64,000 nt of DNA from Gari tellinella (taxonomy: Eukaryota; Mollusca; Bivalvia; Cardiida; Psammobiidae), in the NCBI GenBank assembly GCA_922989275.2, contig OV277864.1, positions 124,001 to 188,000 on the forward strand, given 5' to 3'. This document shows positions 50,294 through 60,301 of this stretch, piece after piece. Under the pieces are notes generated by a model that ran no database searches, was not told the DNA's origin, and saw only the letters and a list, made by a program, of their open reading frames with translations. Position numbers and translations under genes: made by a program. Each line of letters begins with the position of its first letter. Within the stretch, counting starts at the first letter, position 1.

Positions 50294-51541
50294 CTTGAAT
50301 AGTTGTAGCTATAGCAAGACAATGATGAATTGGATAGAAGTTTCGCATATTTATACAATAAATCGCAGAGACTGGAAGTCAAAGATGCCAGTGCCATTCT
50401 GACACACGAGAATGTAACAGTAGAATGACTGAGTTGACACTTAGCTAATTAGCACGGGTCGTTAAACAAACAACACCATGCGGTAATCGATATGCAATCA
50501 TAGCGCGAAACTGATTAGATTAGAATGTTTTCGCAAAGTGTTTATGAGCGATCATCCATTCATGCATGAACATAATACACAATTGAAAAAAGAAATATTA
50601 AATTTTCAACGCTGATGGGTTTGGTCTGAAAACGGCCAAAAATTATAATTATTCTAACCATCAACCCGCACACCCATCCCCCATATTTCTCTATAATTTA
50701 GTTGTCTTGTAATTGTATCATAATTGTAAATGAAATGTTTAAACATATTTATTATAAAATTGTTGTAAAAATGTTTGGAAGTTGTAAAAGCAAAAACATT
50801 ATATGTACTTGCTAACAGCAGTTTCAGATATTAAGTGAAATGATGTTGAGTGTACGTGTGGGGTGGGGGAGGGAGGGTTAATTACCGCGATTACGCTTAA
50901 AATGATGATAATGTTAATAAACTCTGTCTTTTGTAAATTCCTACTAAATAATATTTAATAACTGGCAGCTGTAGTTGATCTACTTATAAACTATATAGAA
51001 GTAGTAGTAGTAATAGTTGTTGTTGTAATTCTGGTGGTAGTCGTAGTAGTAGCAGCAACATTCATAGAAGTAGTAGTTGTAGTAGTAGTAACAGTAGTAT
51101 TGTTGCAATTATGGTAGTAGTAGTAGTTGTAGTAGTAGTAGTAGAAGTAGTAGTAGTAGAAGTAGTAGAAGTTGTAGTAGTAGAAGTAGTAATAGTAGTA
51201 GAAATAGTTGTAGTAGTAATAGTAGTAGTAGTAGTAGTAATAGTAGTAGTTGATGTTGTTGTTATTTTGGAAGTTGTAGCAATAGTAGTAGTAGTAGTAG
51301 TAGTAGTAGATTCAGTAGCAGTAGTAGTTGTTGTTTTTTATAATGTTGGTAGTAGTAGTAGTAGAATCGAATAGGTATTAATAGAGACCGGTAGCTGTTA
51401 TTGTTAACAATAACTTTGTGGGGTAAGGGAATTCTTTGGAATTGTGTTTGTAAACTTTGAGAGAAATATCTTTCTAGACATTTGTTGGCTCTGAAAAGGG
51501 CCGTTTGTGGAAAACGACTTGCGGTTTATATCCATGACTAA

Positions 51542-51874
51542 CTAGTAGTCAGAATCAGAAGAGTACTCCGAATCTGATCCGGAGACAATTTCTACAGACT
51601 CGTCAAACATGTCTCTCCGTAGCTGTGCCACTTGGTCTGCTTTGATGTAGGCGTAGTCGTAGAACATATTTCGTGCGCCTTCAACGACTGCCAGCTTCAG
51701 GCGAAGATTGTAACGAAAGGCCTTGTTGTTGCTTCGTTTCGCCATCTTGTAGCGTTTCTGTACGTCCCCAAGCCGCTGGTTCAGCAGAACTATCTGGTCG
51801 CAGGCTTTGCGGAAGCGTCGCTCAGCATCACAAAGAGTGTGGCGTTTGTCGAGAGATTGGATTCTGGAAGGCAT
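51542..51874 (-). CDS. 110-aa histone-style gene, copy 33
   Basis: Intact, Ser48, with two silent changes (Asn69 AAT; Gly36 GGG). Stem-loop 51487-51502. Confidence 0.8.
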   Translation of the reverse strand: MPSRIQSLDKRHTLCDAERRFRKACDQIVLLNQRLGDVQKRYKMAKRSNNKAFRYNLRLKLAVVEGARNMFYDYAYIKADQVAQLRRDMFDESVEIVSGSDSEYSSDSDY

Positions 51875-52379
51875 CTTGAATAGTTGTAGCTATAGCAAGA
51901 CAATGATGAATTGGATAGAAGTTTCGCATATTTATACAATAAATCGCAGAGACTGGAAGTCAAAGATGCCAGTGCCATTCTGACACACGAGAATGTAACA
52001 GTAGAATGACTGAGTTGACACTTAGCTAATTAGCACGGGTCGTTAAATAAACAACACCATGCGGTAATCGATATGCAATCATAGCGCGAAACTGATTAGA
52101 TTAGGATGTTTTCGCAAAGTGTTTATGAGCGATCATCCATTCATGCATGAACATAATACACAATTGAAAAAAGAAATATTAAATTTTCAACGCTGATGGG
52201 TTTGGTCTGAAAACGGCCAAAAATTATAATTATTCTAACCATCAACCCGCACACCCATCCCCCATATTTCTCTATAATTTAGTTGTCTTGTAATTGTATC
52301 ATAATTGTAAATGAAATGTTTAAACATATTTATTATAAAATTGTTGTAAAAATGTTTGGAAGTTGTAAAAGCAAAAACA

Positions 52380-52895
52380 TTATATGTACTTGCTAACAGC
52401 AGTTTCAGATATTAAGTGAAATGATGTTGAGTGTACGTGTGGGGTGGGGGAGGGAGGGTTAATTACCGCGATTACGCTTAAAATGATGATAATGTTAATA
52501 AACTCTGTCTTTTGTAAATTCCTACTAAATAATATTTAATAACTGGCAGCTGTAGTTGATCTACTTATAAACTATATAGAAGTAGTATTAGTAATAGTTG
52601 TTGTTGTTGTAATTCTGGTGGTAGTCATAGTAGTAGCAGCAACATTCATAGAAGTAGTAGTTGTAGTAGTAGTAACAGTAGTATTGTTGCAATTATGGTA
52701 GTAGTAGTAGTTGTAGTAGTAGTAGTAGAAGTAGTAGTAGTAGAAGTAGTAGAAGTTGTAGCAGTAGAAGTAGTAATAGTAGTAGAAATAGTTGTAGTAT
52801 TAATAGTAGTAGTAGTAGTAGTAGTAATAGTAGTAGTTGATGTTGTTGTTATTTTGGAAGTTGTAGCAATAGTAGTAGTAGTAGTAGTAGTAGAT
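52380..52895. repeat. Truncated unit 34 (no gene)
   Basis: Only the first ~515 bp of a unit are present. The GTA run passes straight into position ~25 of the next unit. The join shares AGAT (52892-52895) between AGATTCAG (expected after the run) and AGATATTAAG (near the start of a unit), so about 1.1 kb with the gene, stem-loop and promoter was deleted at a 4-bp microhomology. Confidence 0.9.
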
Positions 52896-53610
52896 ATTAA
52901 GTGAAATGATGTTGAGTGTACGTGTGGGGTGGGGGAGGGAGGGTTAATTACCGCGATTACGCTTAAAATGATGATAATGTTAATAAACTCTGTCTTTTGT
53001 AAATTCCTACTAAATAATATTTAATAACTGGCAGCTGTAGTTGATCTACTTATAAACTATATAGAAGTAGTAGTAGTAATAGTTGTTGTTGTTGTAATTC
53101 TGGTGGTAGTCGTAGTAGTAGCAGCAACATTCATAGAAGTAGTAGTTGTAGTAGTAGTAACAGTAGTATTGTTGCAATTATGGTAGTAGTAGTAGTTGTA
53201 GTGGTAGTAGTAGAAGTAGTAGTAGTAGAAGTAGTAGAAGTTGTAGTAGTAGAAGTAGTAATAGTAGTAGAAATAGTTGTAGTAGTAATAGTAGTAGTAG
53301 TAGTAGTAATAGTAGTAGTTGATGTTGTTGTTATTTTGGAAGTTGTAGCAATAGTAGTAGTAGTAGTAGTAGTAGTAGATTCAGTAGCAGTAGTAGTTGT
53401 TGTTTTTTATAATGTTGGTAGTAGTAGTAGTAGAATCGAATAGGTATTAATAGAGACCGGTAGCTGTTATTGTTAACAATAACTTTGTGGGGTAAGGGAA
53501 TTCTTTGGAATTGTGTTTGTAAACTCTGAGAGATATATCTTTCTAGACATTTGTTGGCTCTGAAAAGGGCCGTTTGTGGAAAACGACTTGCGGTTTATAT
53601 CCATGACTAA

Positions 53611-53943
53611 CTAGTAGTCAGAATCAGAAGAGTACTCCGAATCTGATCCGGAGACAATTTCTACAGACTGGTCAAACATGTCTCTCCGTAGCTGTGCCAC
53701 TTGGTCTGCTTTGATGTAGGCGTAGTCGTAGAACATGTTTCGTGCGCCTTCAACGACTGCCAGCTTCAGGCGAAGATTGTAACGAAAGGCCTTGTTGTTG
53801 CTTCGTTTCGCCATCTTGTAGCGTTTCTGTACGTCTCCAAGCCGCTGGTTCAGCAGAACTATCTGGTCGCAGGCTTTGCGGAAGCGTCGCTCAGCATCAC
53901 AAAGAGTGTGGCGTTTGTCGAGAGATTGGATTCTGGAAGGCAT
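53611..53943 (-). CDS. 110-aa histone-style gene, copy 35
   Basis: Intact, Ser48, Glu92 changed to Gln. Stem-loop 53556-53571. The spacer above it shares a G-to-A change (GATTAGAATG) with unit 32, so these two units share recent ancestry. Confidence 0.78.
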   Translation of the reverse strand: MPSRIQSLDKRHTLCDAERRFRKACDQIVLLNQRLGDVQKRYKMAKRSNNKAFRYNLRLKLAVVEGARNMFYDYAYIKADQVAQLRRDMFDQSVEIVSGSDSEYSSDSDY

Positions 53944-55152
53944 CTTGAATAGTTGTAGCTATAGCAAGACAATGATGAATTGGATAGAAGTTTCGCATAT
54001 TTATACAATAAATCGCAGAGATTGGAAGTCAAAGATGCCAGTGCCATTCTGACACACGAGAATGTAACAGTAGAATGACTGAGTTGACACTTAGCTAATT
54101 AGCACGGGTCGTTAAACAAACAACACCATGCGGTAATCGATATGCAATCATAGCGCGAAACTGATTAGATTAGAATGTTTTCGCAAAGTGTTTATGAGCG
54201 ATCATCCATTCATGCATGAACATAATACACAATTGAAAAAAGAAATATTAAATTTTCAACGCTGATGGGTTTGTTCAGAAAACGGCCAAAAATTTTAATT
54301 ATTCTAACCATCAACCCGCACACCCATCCCCCATATTTCTCTATAATTTAGTTGTCTTGTAATTGTATCATAATTGTAAATGAAATGTTTAAACATATTT
54401 ATTATAAAATTGTTGTAAAAATGTTTGGAAGTTGTAAAAGCAAAGACATTATATGTACTTGCTAACAGCAGTTTCATATATTAAGTGAAATGATGTTGAG
54501 TGTACGTGTGGGATGGGGGAGGGAGGGTTAATTACCGCGATTACGCTTAAAATGATGATAATGTTAATAAACGCTGCCTTTTGTAAATTCCTACTAAATA
54601 ATATTTAATAACTGGCAGCTGTAGTTGATCTACTTATAAACTATATAGAAGTACATGTAGTAGTAGTAATAGTTGTTGTTGTTGTAATTCTGGTGGTAGT
54701 CGTAGTAGTAGCAGCAACATTCATAGAAGTAGTAGTTGTAGTAGTAGTAACAGTAGTATTGTTGCAATTATGGTAGTAGTAGTAGTTGTAGTAGTAGTAG
54801 TAGAAGTAGTAGTAGTAGAAGTAGTAGAAGTTGTAGTAGTAGAAGTAGTAATAGTAGTAGTTGATGTTGTTGTTATTTTGGAAGTTGTAGCAATAGTAGT
54901 AGTAGTCGTAGTAGTAGTAGATTCAGTAGCAGTAGTAGTTGTTTTTTTTTATAATGTTGGTAGTAGTAGTAGTAGAATCGAATAGGTATTAATAGAGACC
55001 GGTAGCTGTTATTGTGAACAATAACTTTGTGGGGTAAGGGAATTCTTTGGAATTGTGTTTGTAAACTCTGAGAGATCTATCTTTCTAGACATTTGTTGGC
55101 TCTGAAAAGGGCCGTTTGTGGAAAACGACTTGCGGTTTATATCCATGACTAA

Positions 55153-55485
55153 CTAGTAGTCAGAATCAGAAGAGTACTCCGAATTTGATCCGGAGACAAT
55201 TTCTACAGACTCGTCAAACATGTCTCTCCGTAGCTGTGCCACTTGGTCTGCTTTGATGTAGGCGTAGTCGTAGAACATGTTTCGTGCGCCTTCAACGACT
55301 ACCAGCTTCAGGCGAAGATTGTAACGAAACGCCTTGTTGTTGCTTCGTTTCGCCATCTTGTAGCGTTTCTGTACGTCTCCAAGCCGCTGGTTCAGCAGAA
55401 CTATCTGGTCGCAGGCTTTGCGGAAGCGTCGCTCAGCATCACAAAGAGTGTGGTGTTTGTCGAGAGATTGGATTCTGGAAGGCAT
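55153..55485 (-). CDS. 110-aa histone-style gene, copy 36 (array edge)
   Basis: Frame intact but the most diverged copy: Arg11 to His, Ala62 to Val, Asp101 to Asn, plus a silent Ala change. Its unit has a shortened GTA region, an inserted ACATG near 54652 and many single-base changes. Stem-loop 55098-55113 and AGAAAGAT are retained. Its unit stops at 55645, about 100 bp upstream of the TATA box, so the E2F-like site is missing and its promoter is partly replaced by the block to the right. Confidence 0.7.
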   Translation of the reverse strand: MPSRIQSLDKHHTLCDAERRFRKACDQIVLLNQRLGDVQKRYKMAKRSNNKAFRYNLRLKLVVVEGARNMFYDYAYIKADQVAQLRRDMFDESVEIVSGSNSEYSSDSDY

Positions 55486-55640
55486 CTTGAATAGTTGTAG
55501 CTATAGCAAGACAATGATGAATTGGATAGAAGTTTCGCATATTTATACAATAAATCGCAGAGACTGGAAGTCAAAGATGCCAGTGCCATTCTGACACACG
55601 GGAATGTAACAGTAGAATGACTGAGTTGACACTTAGCTAA

Positions 55641-55695
55641 TTAGGGTTGTGCGATATGGGTCCCTCACAGATGACGCTCTAAGGGTCCCTAGGGT
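55641..55695 (+). repeat. Left imperfect terminal inverted repeat
   Basis: Begins TTAGGGTTGT and carries GGGTCCCTCACAGATGACGC, then a second GGGTCCCTAGGGTT. It aligns with gaps to the reverse complement of the right end at 59160-59255. Confidence 0.5.
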
Positions 55696-57072
55696 TATAT
55701 CTATTCTCCTATAGTAGGGATATGATAGGGATTTTGATAGGGGATAGGGATTGAAATAATAAAGTGATCCCAGAGGAACCACATATGACACTCAAAAATT
55801 TAATATATATAACTTTTCTTTAGTGAGAGGGGATAGAAAAAACCCTTAAAATTCACCCTAGGGTTTAGATAATTTTTTGCCCCGTAGGGATTTATAATCC
55901 CCCTAGACGTTTTTTTGGTTTTTGATATCCCCATGCTTTAAAAAAAATCGAAACCGGGGAAGAGAAAAAGGTTGGTAGGTTGGGATATCCCAGTGGTCCC
56001 ACTTAGAACTCTAAATCACCTTGGGTTAAGATCATTTTTTTTATTCTTGTGAGATAAGCATTCAAACTTAGGGAAAATGGAATTGGGGTCAAAAATAGGT
56101 CACATGAGAAATTTCAGCCCCCTATGACCTTGGGAAGGTAAAAAAAAATGACCCAAAAAATGGTTATGGTTGTGGTTGGCGCGCATTTTGGGGGCCGATT
56201 TGGGGACTTTCTAGTAGAGCTAGAGCTCTGATTTTTTTAGAGCTTGTGGGGATCATAAAGTTGGGAGAGAGGTGTTTTTGGGTTTAAGCCTCCTATTAAG
56301 AGCAAAGCTTAAAAAAAAAAAAAACTGTGTTTTTTTTTTTTTTGGGTCCCTCGACCGACATCTTTGTTTCACTCATATCTCAGAAACTGTGTGGAAATAT
56401 GCTCTGAAAAGTTCACATCCTGTTCACGGAAGATATCCCTGCAGATACAGGTAGTAGAACATGTGAACTCGGCGTATTACTACCCTAACTTTTTGTGAGA
56501 AAATGACGAATTTTGGGATTTTTTTTGTTGAAGGACCCTTGTCACTTGCGCGGCCTCTATACTTTTTAAGGGTATAGGAGGTTATATGTGACGACGGATT
56601 CCTTTAGAGGAGACTTTAATCTATAAAGAGTCTTAAAATGAACTCAAAATACTTAAGATTAGATTTATGACAATGATGTAAAGTTAAGGTAACTTTTTTT
56701 TTGGGGGGTACTTTTAGGTTCGCACCTATATTTTTTCATTCCTATGCACATCTCGATATAAGTGAAGAAAAGGATATATAGATCAAACATATCTCTATAG
56801 ATCCTATAAGTTTCAGCCCTATAGGGCTGTTAGTTTTTTTTATATGAATTTTTTAAAAAGGTCCCTCCGATGAAATGTTGAGCCCTCTGACGCCGATGGG
56901 TCCCTGACCTAGGGTTAGCGTCTTGGGTACCTAGGGTTAGGTTTTTCTCCCTTATTAGGGGTGCTACAAAGCTGAAACTTGGCTATAATGTAGACCTAGA
57001 TCGTGTTAACAGGTTTTGTTCTTACACTTATTAAGAAATATGGCTCAAGGTCAAGTTATTCCTGCTCATAAC

Positions 57073-57408
57073 ACCCCACCCCCTCACATTTTGGTGTTTG
57101 GGACAAGAATAATGTGACTTCCGGTCATATTTCTAATAATGTCAAAGAATAAAAGTTGTTCAGAACATTAATCTCTACATTATATAAAAAACTAGATCAT
57201 TCTAACTTTAAAAAAAAAAATAAAAAATTCTAAGGGACGTACCCTTACCCTCAAAAAAATATTTTTTAGTTTCACCTTAGAATGACCCCGTCTTCGAGTA
57301 TAATGTAGAGTTTGACGTTCTAAGCAACTTTTATTCTTTGACATAATTAAAAATATGACCGGAAGTCACATTATTCTTACCCCAAACATTTTATTTTGAG
57401 GGGGTGAC
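57073..57408. repeat. Imperfect inverted repeat, ~110-bp arms
   Basis: Left arm about 57073-57186, right arm about 57297-57408. The reverse complement of the right arm follows the left through AATAATGTGACTTCCGGTCA, then ATGTCAAAGAATAAAAGTTG, then CTCTACATTATA. Further copies of the same sequence lie at about 56984-57076 and 57612-57710 (right-arm orientation). Confidence 0.6.
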
Positions 57409-58080
57409 CTAAGTCCGAGTCCCCGTAGGACCAGAAGGAGTTGTCCGATAAGGATAAAATTTTCAGAGAGGGTCCACAAATGATGTATCTAAGGTAATAT
57501 AGACAAACAATAAAAAAAATATGATTTTGGGCTTATGGTCCCACCCTAACCAGAGACCAAGGTTCGAGACCTCGTTTGACCCGGTCGGTGGGTTCTATGG
57601 ACTCCGGTTTCTGATAGAATGTAGAGCTCGATATTCTGAACAACTTTTGTTCTAATACTTATATCGAGATATGGCTCTGAGTCACATTATACTTGTTCCC
57701 AATAGCCCACCCCTCTTTTTAAAACACATATTCGATGCAGGAGGGGGTCAAACATCCGAAACTCGAAGGGAGTGCCGGATCGCTCCGAAATTTTTACAGG
57801 GAGTCCAGATAAGTATTTTAGAAGTATAGATAGTGAATTATAACTTCAAATAATTAATTTAAATTCGTTTTTTTACAAAGACTCAATTTATTTATATGTT
57901 CAACACAGTTCATGCTATATATTTATTATTTGCATAGATATAAACTATTATTTACCCCCATGGTTAACCCATTGAACCAATCTAACGATACATATAACAA
58001 TATGGCTCGTACGTTCGTCCGTCTGTCTGTGGTGGCTTCTCAAAGTATCAAAAAGCAGTTAGGGGCTCCCTGTGACCCCG

Positions 58081-58665
58081 AATAACTTGACTTAGAGACA
58101 CATTTCTAATTAGGTATAAGAACAAAAGTTGTTAAGACTATCACGCTCTACAATATAAATAACATCCGGGTTCTTAATAACGGTTCGCACCGAACCATGC
58201 CCAAGTACACTTGTATAAGAGCACAAAGAGGGTACTTTTGACCACAAATACGTTGACTTAGAGACACATTTCTAAATAAGTGCAAGAACAAAAGTTGTTT
58301 AGAATGTCAATCTCTAATAGATATGTGAATCCGGGTCCTTAGAAACGGTCCGTACCGAACCATGACCAAACACAATTATAGGTACTCTTTGGCCACGTAT
58401 AACTTGGTTTAGAGCCATAATTCTATATAAGTGTAAGAACAAAAGTTGTTCAGAATGTCATGTTCTACCTAATATGTGAAAATCCGGGTTCTCCAGTGAC
58501 GGTCTGTACCGAACCATGACCAAGCACAATAGTGCACAAGTATATGGGGTACTTTGGCCACGTATAAGTTGAATTACAGACACATTTCTTGATAGGTATA
58601 AGAACAAAACTTGTTCAGAACATCAATCCCCACATTATATGTCACATCCGGGTACTTCCGGGCAA
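58081..58665. repeat. Degenerate tandem repeat, 150-166 bp period
   Basis: AACAAAAGTTGTT recurs at 58121, 58287, 58438 and (as AACAAAACTTGTT) 58603. Shared neighbours are GAGACACATTTCT on the left and an ATCCGGGT then ACCGAACCATG on the right. It is related to the arms of the inverted repeat at 57073-57408. Confidence 0.6.
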
Positions 58666-58895
58666 CCTAAGCACTAGTCCCAATTCGGACAACTAGCCCG
58701 AACCCCAACCCTAACTTTAACCCTTCCCTGAACCCAAAATCTTACAAATAACGAATATCTTTTTACAGGGATGTCTTCTTTGGACTTCTGCGAAGCGATA
58801 GAGGTATTCCCCATATTTTTAGCTCAATTGGCTATGTAGCCAGTGACCTTCAAAATGACCCCTATAAAATGAAAAAGTTGAAAAAATATCCCTTA

Positions 58896-58919
58896 CCCTA
58901 ACCCTAACCCTAACCCTAA
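58896..58919. repeat. Interstitial telomeric repeats (CCCTAA)4
   Basis: Four exact CCCTAA hexamers inside the block, 300 bp from its right end. Two related ~60-bp sequences (58756-58815 and about 58930-58995, both ending in GGTATTCCCC or GGTGTTCCCC) flank it. Confidence 0.85.
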
Positions 58920-59036
58920 AATTCCAGTTAGGGCGTAGCTATGCACGGGGATATCTTTAGAAGACTTCTGATAATAGATACAGGTGTTCCCCAGCCCCCA
59001 GAATGCCCCCAAAACCTATCCCCAGTACCCCCAAAG

Positions 59037-59222
59037 TGGGTCCCTAGAGCGTCATGTGAGGGACCCTGAGGGACCCTATGAGCGTCAGGTTATTGATTGT
59101 GAGGGTCCCTGAAAATGACGCTCTATGACGCGCAAATTGTTTTGGGTCCCTCATGGGTCCCACAGATGGCGCGGGGACCCACTCCTGGCGTCATTGTGAG
59201 GGACCCTATCTGGCGTCAACAA
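59037..59222. repeat. Subterminal GGGTCCCT / TGACGC module cluster
   Basis: AGGGACCCT or its complement occurs repeatedly, each time next to a GCGTCA-type motif (GAGCGTCATG, GAGCGTCAGG, AATGACGCTC, TGGCGTCATT, TGGCGTCAAC). The same pairing marks the left end and about 56870-56945. Repeated subterminal motifs are common in transposon ends and in subtelomeres. Confidence 0.6.
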
Positions 59223-59255
59223 CCCTAACCCTAACCCTAACCCTAACCCTAACCC
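59223..59255. repeat. Interstitial telomeric repeats (CCCTAA)5
   Basis: Five exact hexamers plus CCC, joined without a gap to array sequence CACACGAGAATG. This is the right border of the 3.6-kb block. Confidence 0.9.
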
Positions 59256-59333
59256 ACACGAGAATGTAACAGTAGAATGACTGAGTTGACACTTAGCTAA
59301 TTAGCACGGGTCGCGGCTTATATCCATGACTAA

Positions 59334-59490
59334 CTAGTAGTCAGAATCAGAAGAGTACTCCGAATCTGATCCGGAGACAATTTCTACAGACTCGTCAAAC
59401 ATGTCTCTCCGTAGCTGTGCCACTTGGTCTGCTTTGATGTAGGCGTAGTCGTAAAACATGTTTGTCGAGAGATTGGATTCTGGAAGGCAT
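59334..59490 (-). pseudogene. Deleted relic of the 110-aa gene
   Basis: The first ten codons (59461-59490) are joined out of frame to the part from about codon 69 to the stop (59334-59336). The join is at a shared AAAC. The short open frame that spans it starts in the leader and is not a real product. The stem-loop is absent here, because upstream spacer sequence lies directly beside the 3'UTR remnant. Confidence 0.85.
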
Positions 59491-59889
59491 CTTGAATAGT
59501 TGTAGCTATAGCAAGACAATCATAGCGCGAAACTGATTAGATTAGGATGTTTTCGCAAAGTGTTTATGAGCGATCATCCATTCATGCATGAACATAATAA
59601 TTGTTGTAATTCTGGTGGTAGTCGTAGTAGTAGCAGCAACATTCATAGAAGTAGTAGTTGTAGTAGTAGTAACAGTAGTATTGTTGCAATTATGGTAGTA
59701 GTAATAGTAGTAGTAGTAGTAGTAATAGTATAATAGTAGTAGTTGATGTTGTTGTTATTTTGGAAGTTGTAGCAATAGTAGTAGTAGTAGTAGTAGTAGA
59801 TTCAGTAGCAGTAGTAGTTTTTTTTTTTTTATTATGTTGGTAGTAGAAGTAGTAGAATCGAATAGGTATTAATAGAGACCGGTATATCC

Positions 59890-59963
59890 ATGACTAACTA
59901 GTAGTCAGAATCAGAAGAGTACTCCGAATCTGATGCGGAGACAATTTCTACAGACTCGTCAAA
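59890..59963 (-). pseudogene. Second 3' fragment of the 110-aa gene
   Basis: Contains the stop codon region and acidic-tail codons only, ending at CTCGTCAAA, where unrelated sequence starts. No stem-loop remains. Confidence 0.8.
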
Positions 59964-60100
59964 GAAGAAGAAGAACGTTTATTAGACTTAAACTATACAG
60001 TTTCTCGTCATACAAACAAAACATAAAATTTACAAAATAATATAATACAAGGTCAAATCTGATATGTAGATCGACCCAGATCTACTACAGCAATTTTCAG
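59962..60100 (-). mobile_element. Possible non-LTR retrotransposon 3' tail
   Basis: On the minus strand the sequence ends AATAAACGTTCTTCTTCTTC: a polyadenylation-type signal followed by a short CTT microsatellite tail that abuts array debris. Many invertebrate LINE 3' ends look like this. No reverse transcriptase frame is present and the other end is not defined, so the extent is a guess. Confidence 0.35.
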
Positions 60101-60247
60101 CCTGATTTCATTTTTCTTTTTTACGTTAAGTAAATTTAAGTAAATTAATAAATACCACGACTTCGAGGGTGGTCTCAAAATGCATTGACGCATTGTCGAA
60201 TAGAATAGATCCACTAATTTATATGGATAGAGGCAATGTAAATCACG

Positions 60248-60301
60248 CAGTTTGATCCAAATGAGACGCCGAGTTACTTGGCGCCTAAGATTGGCCCAAA
60301 C
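60248..60301. repeat. Dispersed copy of the palindromic GGATC module
   Basis: CAGTTTGATCCAAATGAGAC followed by GCCGAGTTACTTGG is close to the reverse complement of the module at 63455-63507. Weaker partial copies lie near 60432 and 61460. Confidence 0.5.

Larger units (their letters stand above)
1..55645 (-). repeat. Tandem array of ~1.59-kb gene-bearing units
   Basis: Thirty-six direct units lie head to tail, and the array is already in progress at base 1. Spacing between successive start codons is 1578-1597 bp, except across the truncated unit 34 (2069 bp) and into the last unit (1542 bp). Reading the + strand, each unit contains a G-rich tract, a GTA/GTT microsatellite, the minus-strand gene (3' end first), its promoter, and about 400 bp of AT-rich spacer. 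Most length variation comes from the GTA runs and from a 4-bp TTAG indel upstream of the promoter. Units are nearly identical, which indicates strong homogenisation as in histone, 5S rRNA or snRNA gene arrays. Strand is given as that of the gene. Confidence 0.97.
55641..59255. mobile_element. 3.6-kb non-coding block with telomere-motif inverted ends
   Basis: The array stops at CTAATTAG and continues directly as TTAGGGTTGT. On the right the block ends in five CCCTAA hexamers, after which array sequence resumes. The left end (55641 to ~55695) and the reverse complement of the right end both start TTAGGGTTGT and continue with GGGTCCCTCACA and ATGACGC, so the ends are imperfect inverted repeats. 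No convincing gene lies inside. About ten GGGTCCCT/AGGGACCC modules, poly-A/T tracts and degenerate repeats in both orientations fill it. It could be a non-autonomous DNA element, or subtelomeric DNA captured when a broken end was healed and refused. Confidence 0.5.
59255..59963. repeat. Scrambled, deleted remnant of array units
   Basis: Pieces of the unit follow one another in the same orientation: upstream spacer (59255-59314), gene 3' half (59315-59461), gene 5' end and leader (59462-59520), E2F region (59520-59600), GTA region (59599-59884), then a second gene 3' end (59884-59963). At least five internal deletions separate them. Several joins sit at short shared sequences. Confidence 0.85.

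Noticed and set aside
1..55645. CRISPR array or bacterial repeat cluster
   Set aside because: Units are 1.6 kb, gene-bearing and nearly identical, with metazoan promoter and 3' end signals and telomere hexamers nearby.
1..55645. rRNA or tRNA gene cluster
   Set aside because: I see no 5S internal control elements, tRNA A/B boxes or rRNA cores in the unit.
56272..56454. Open frame inside the 3.6-kb block
   Set aside because: It runs through poly-A and poly-T tracts and has no recognisable domain.
59223..59255. A true chromosome end
   Set aside because: Only five hexamers, followed on the far side by several kilobases of non-telomeric DNA.
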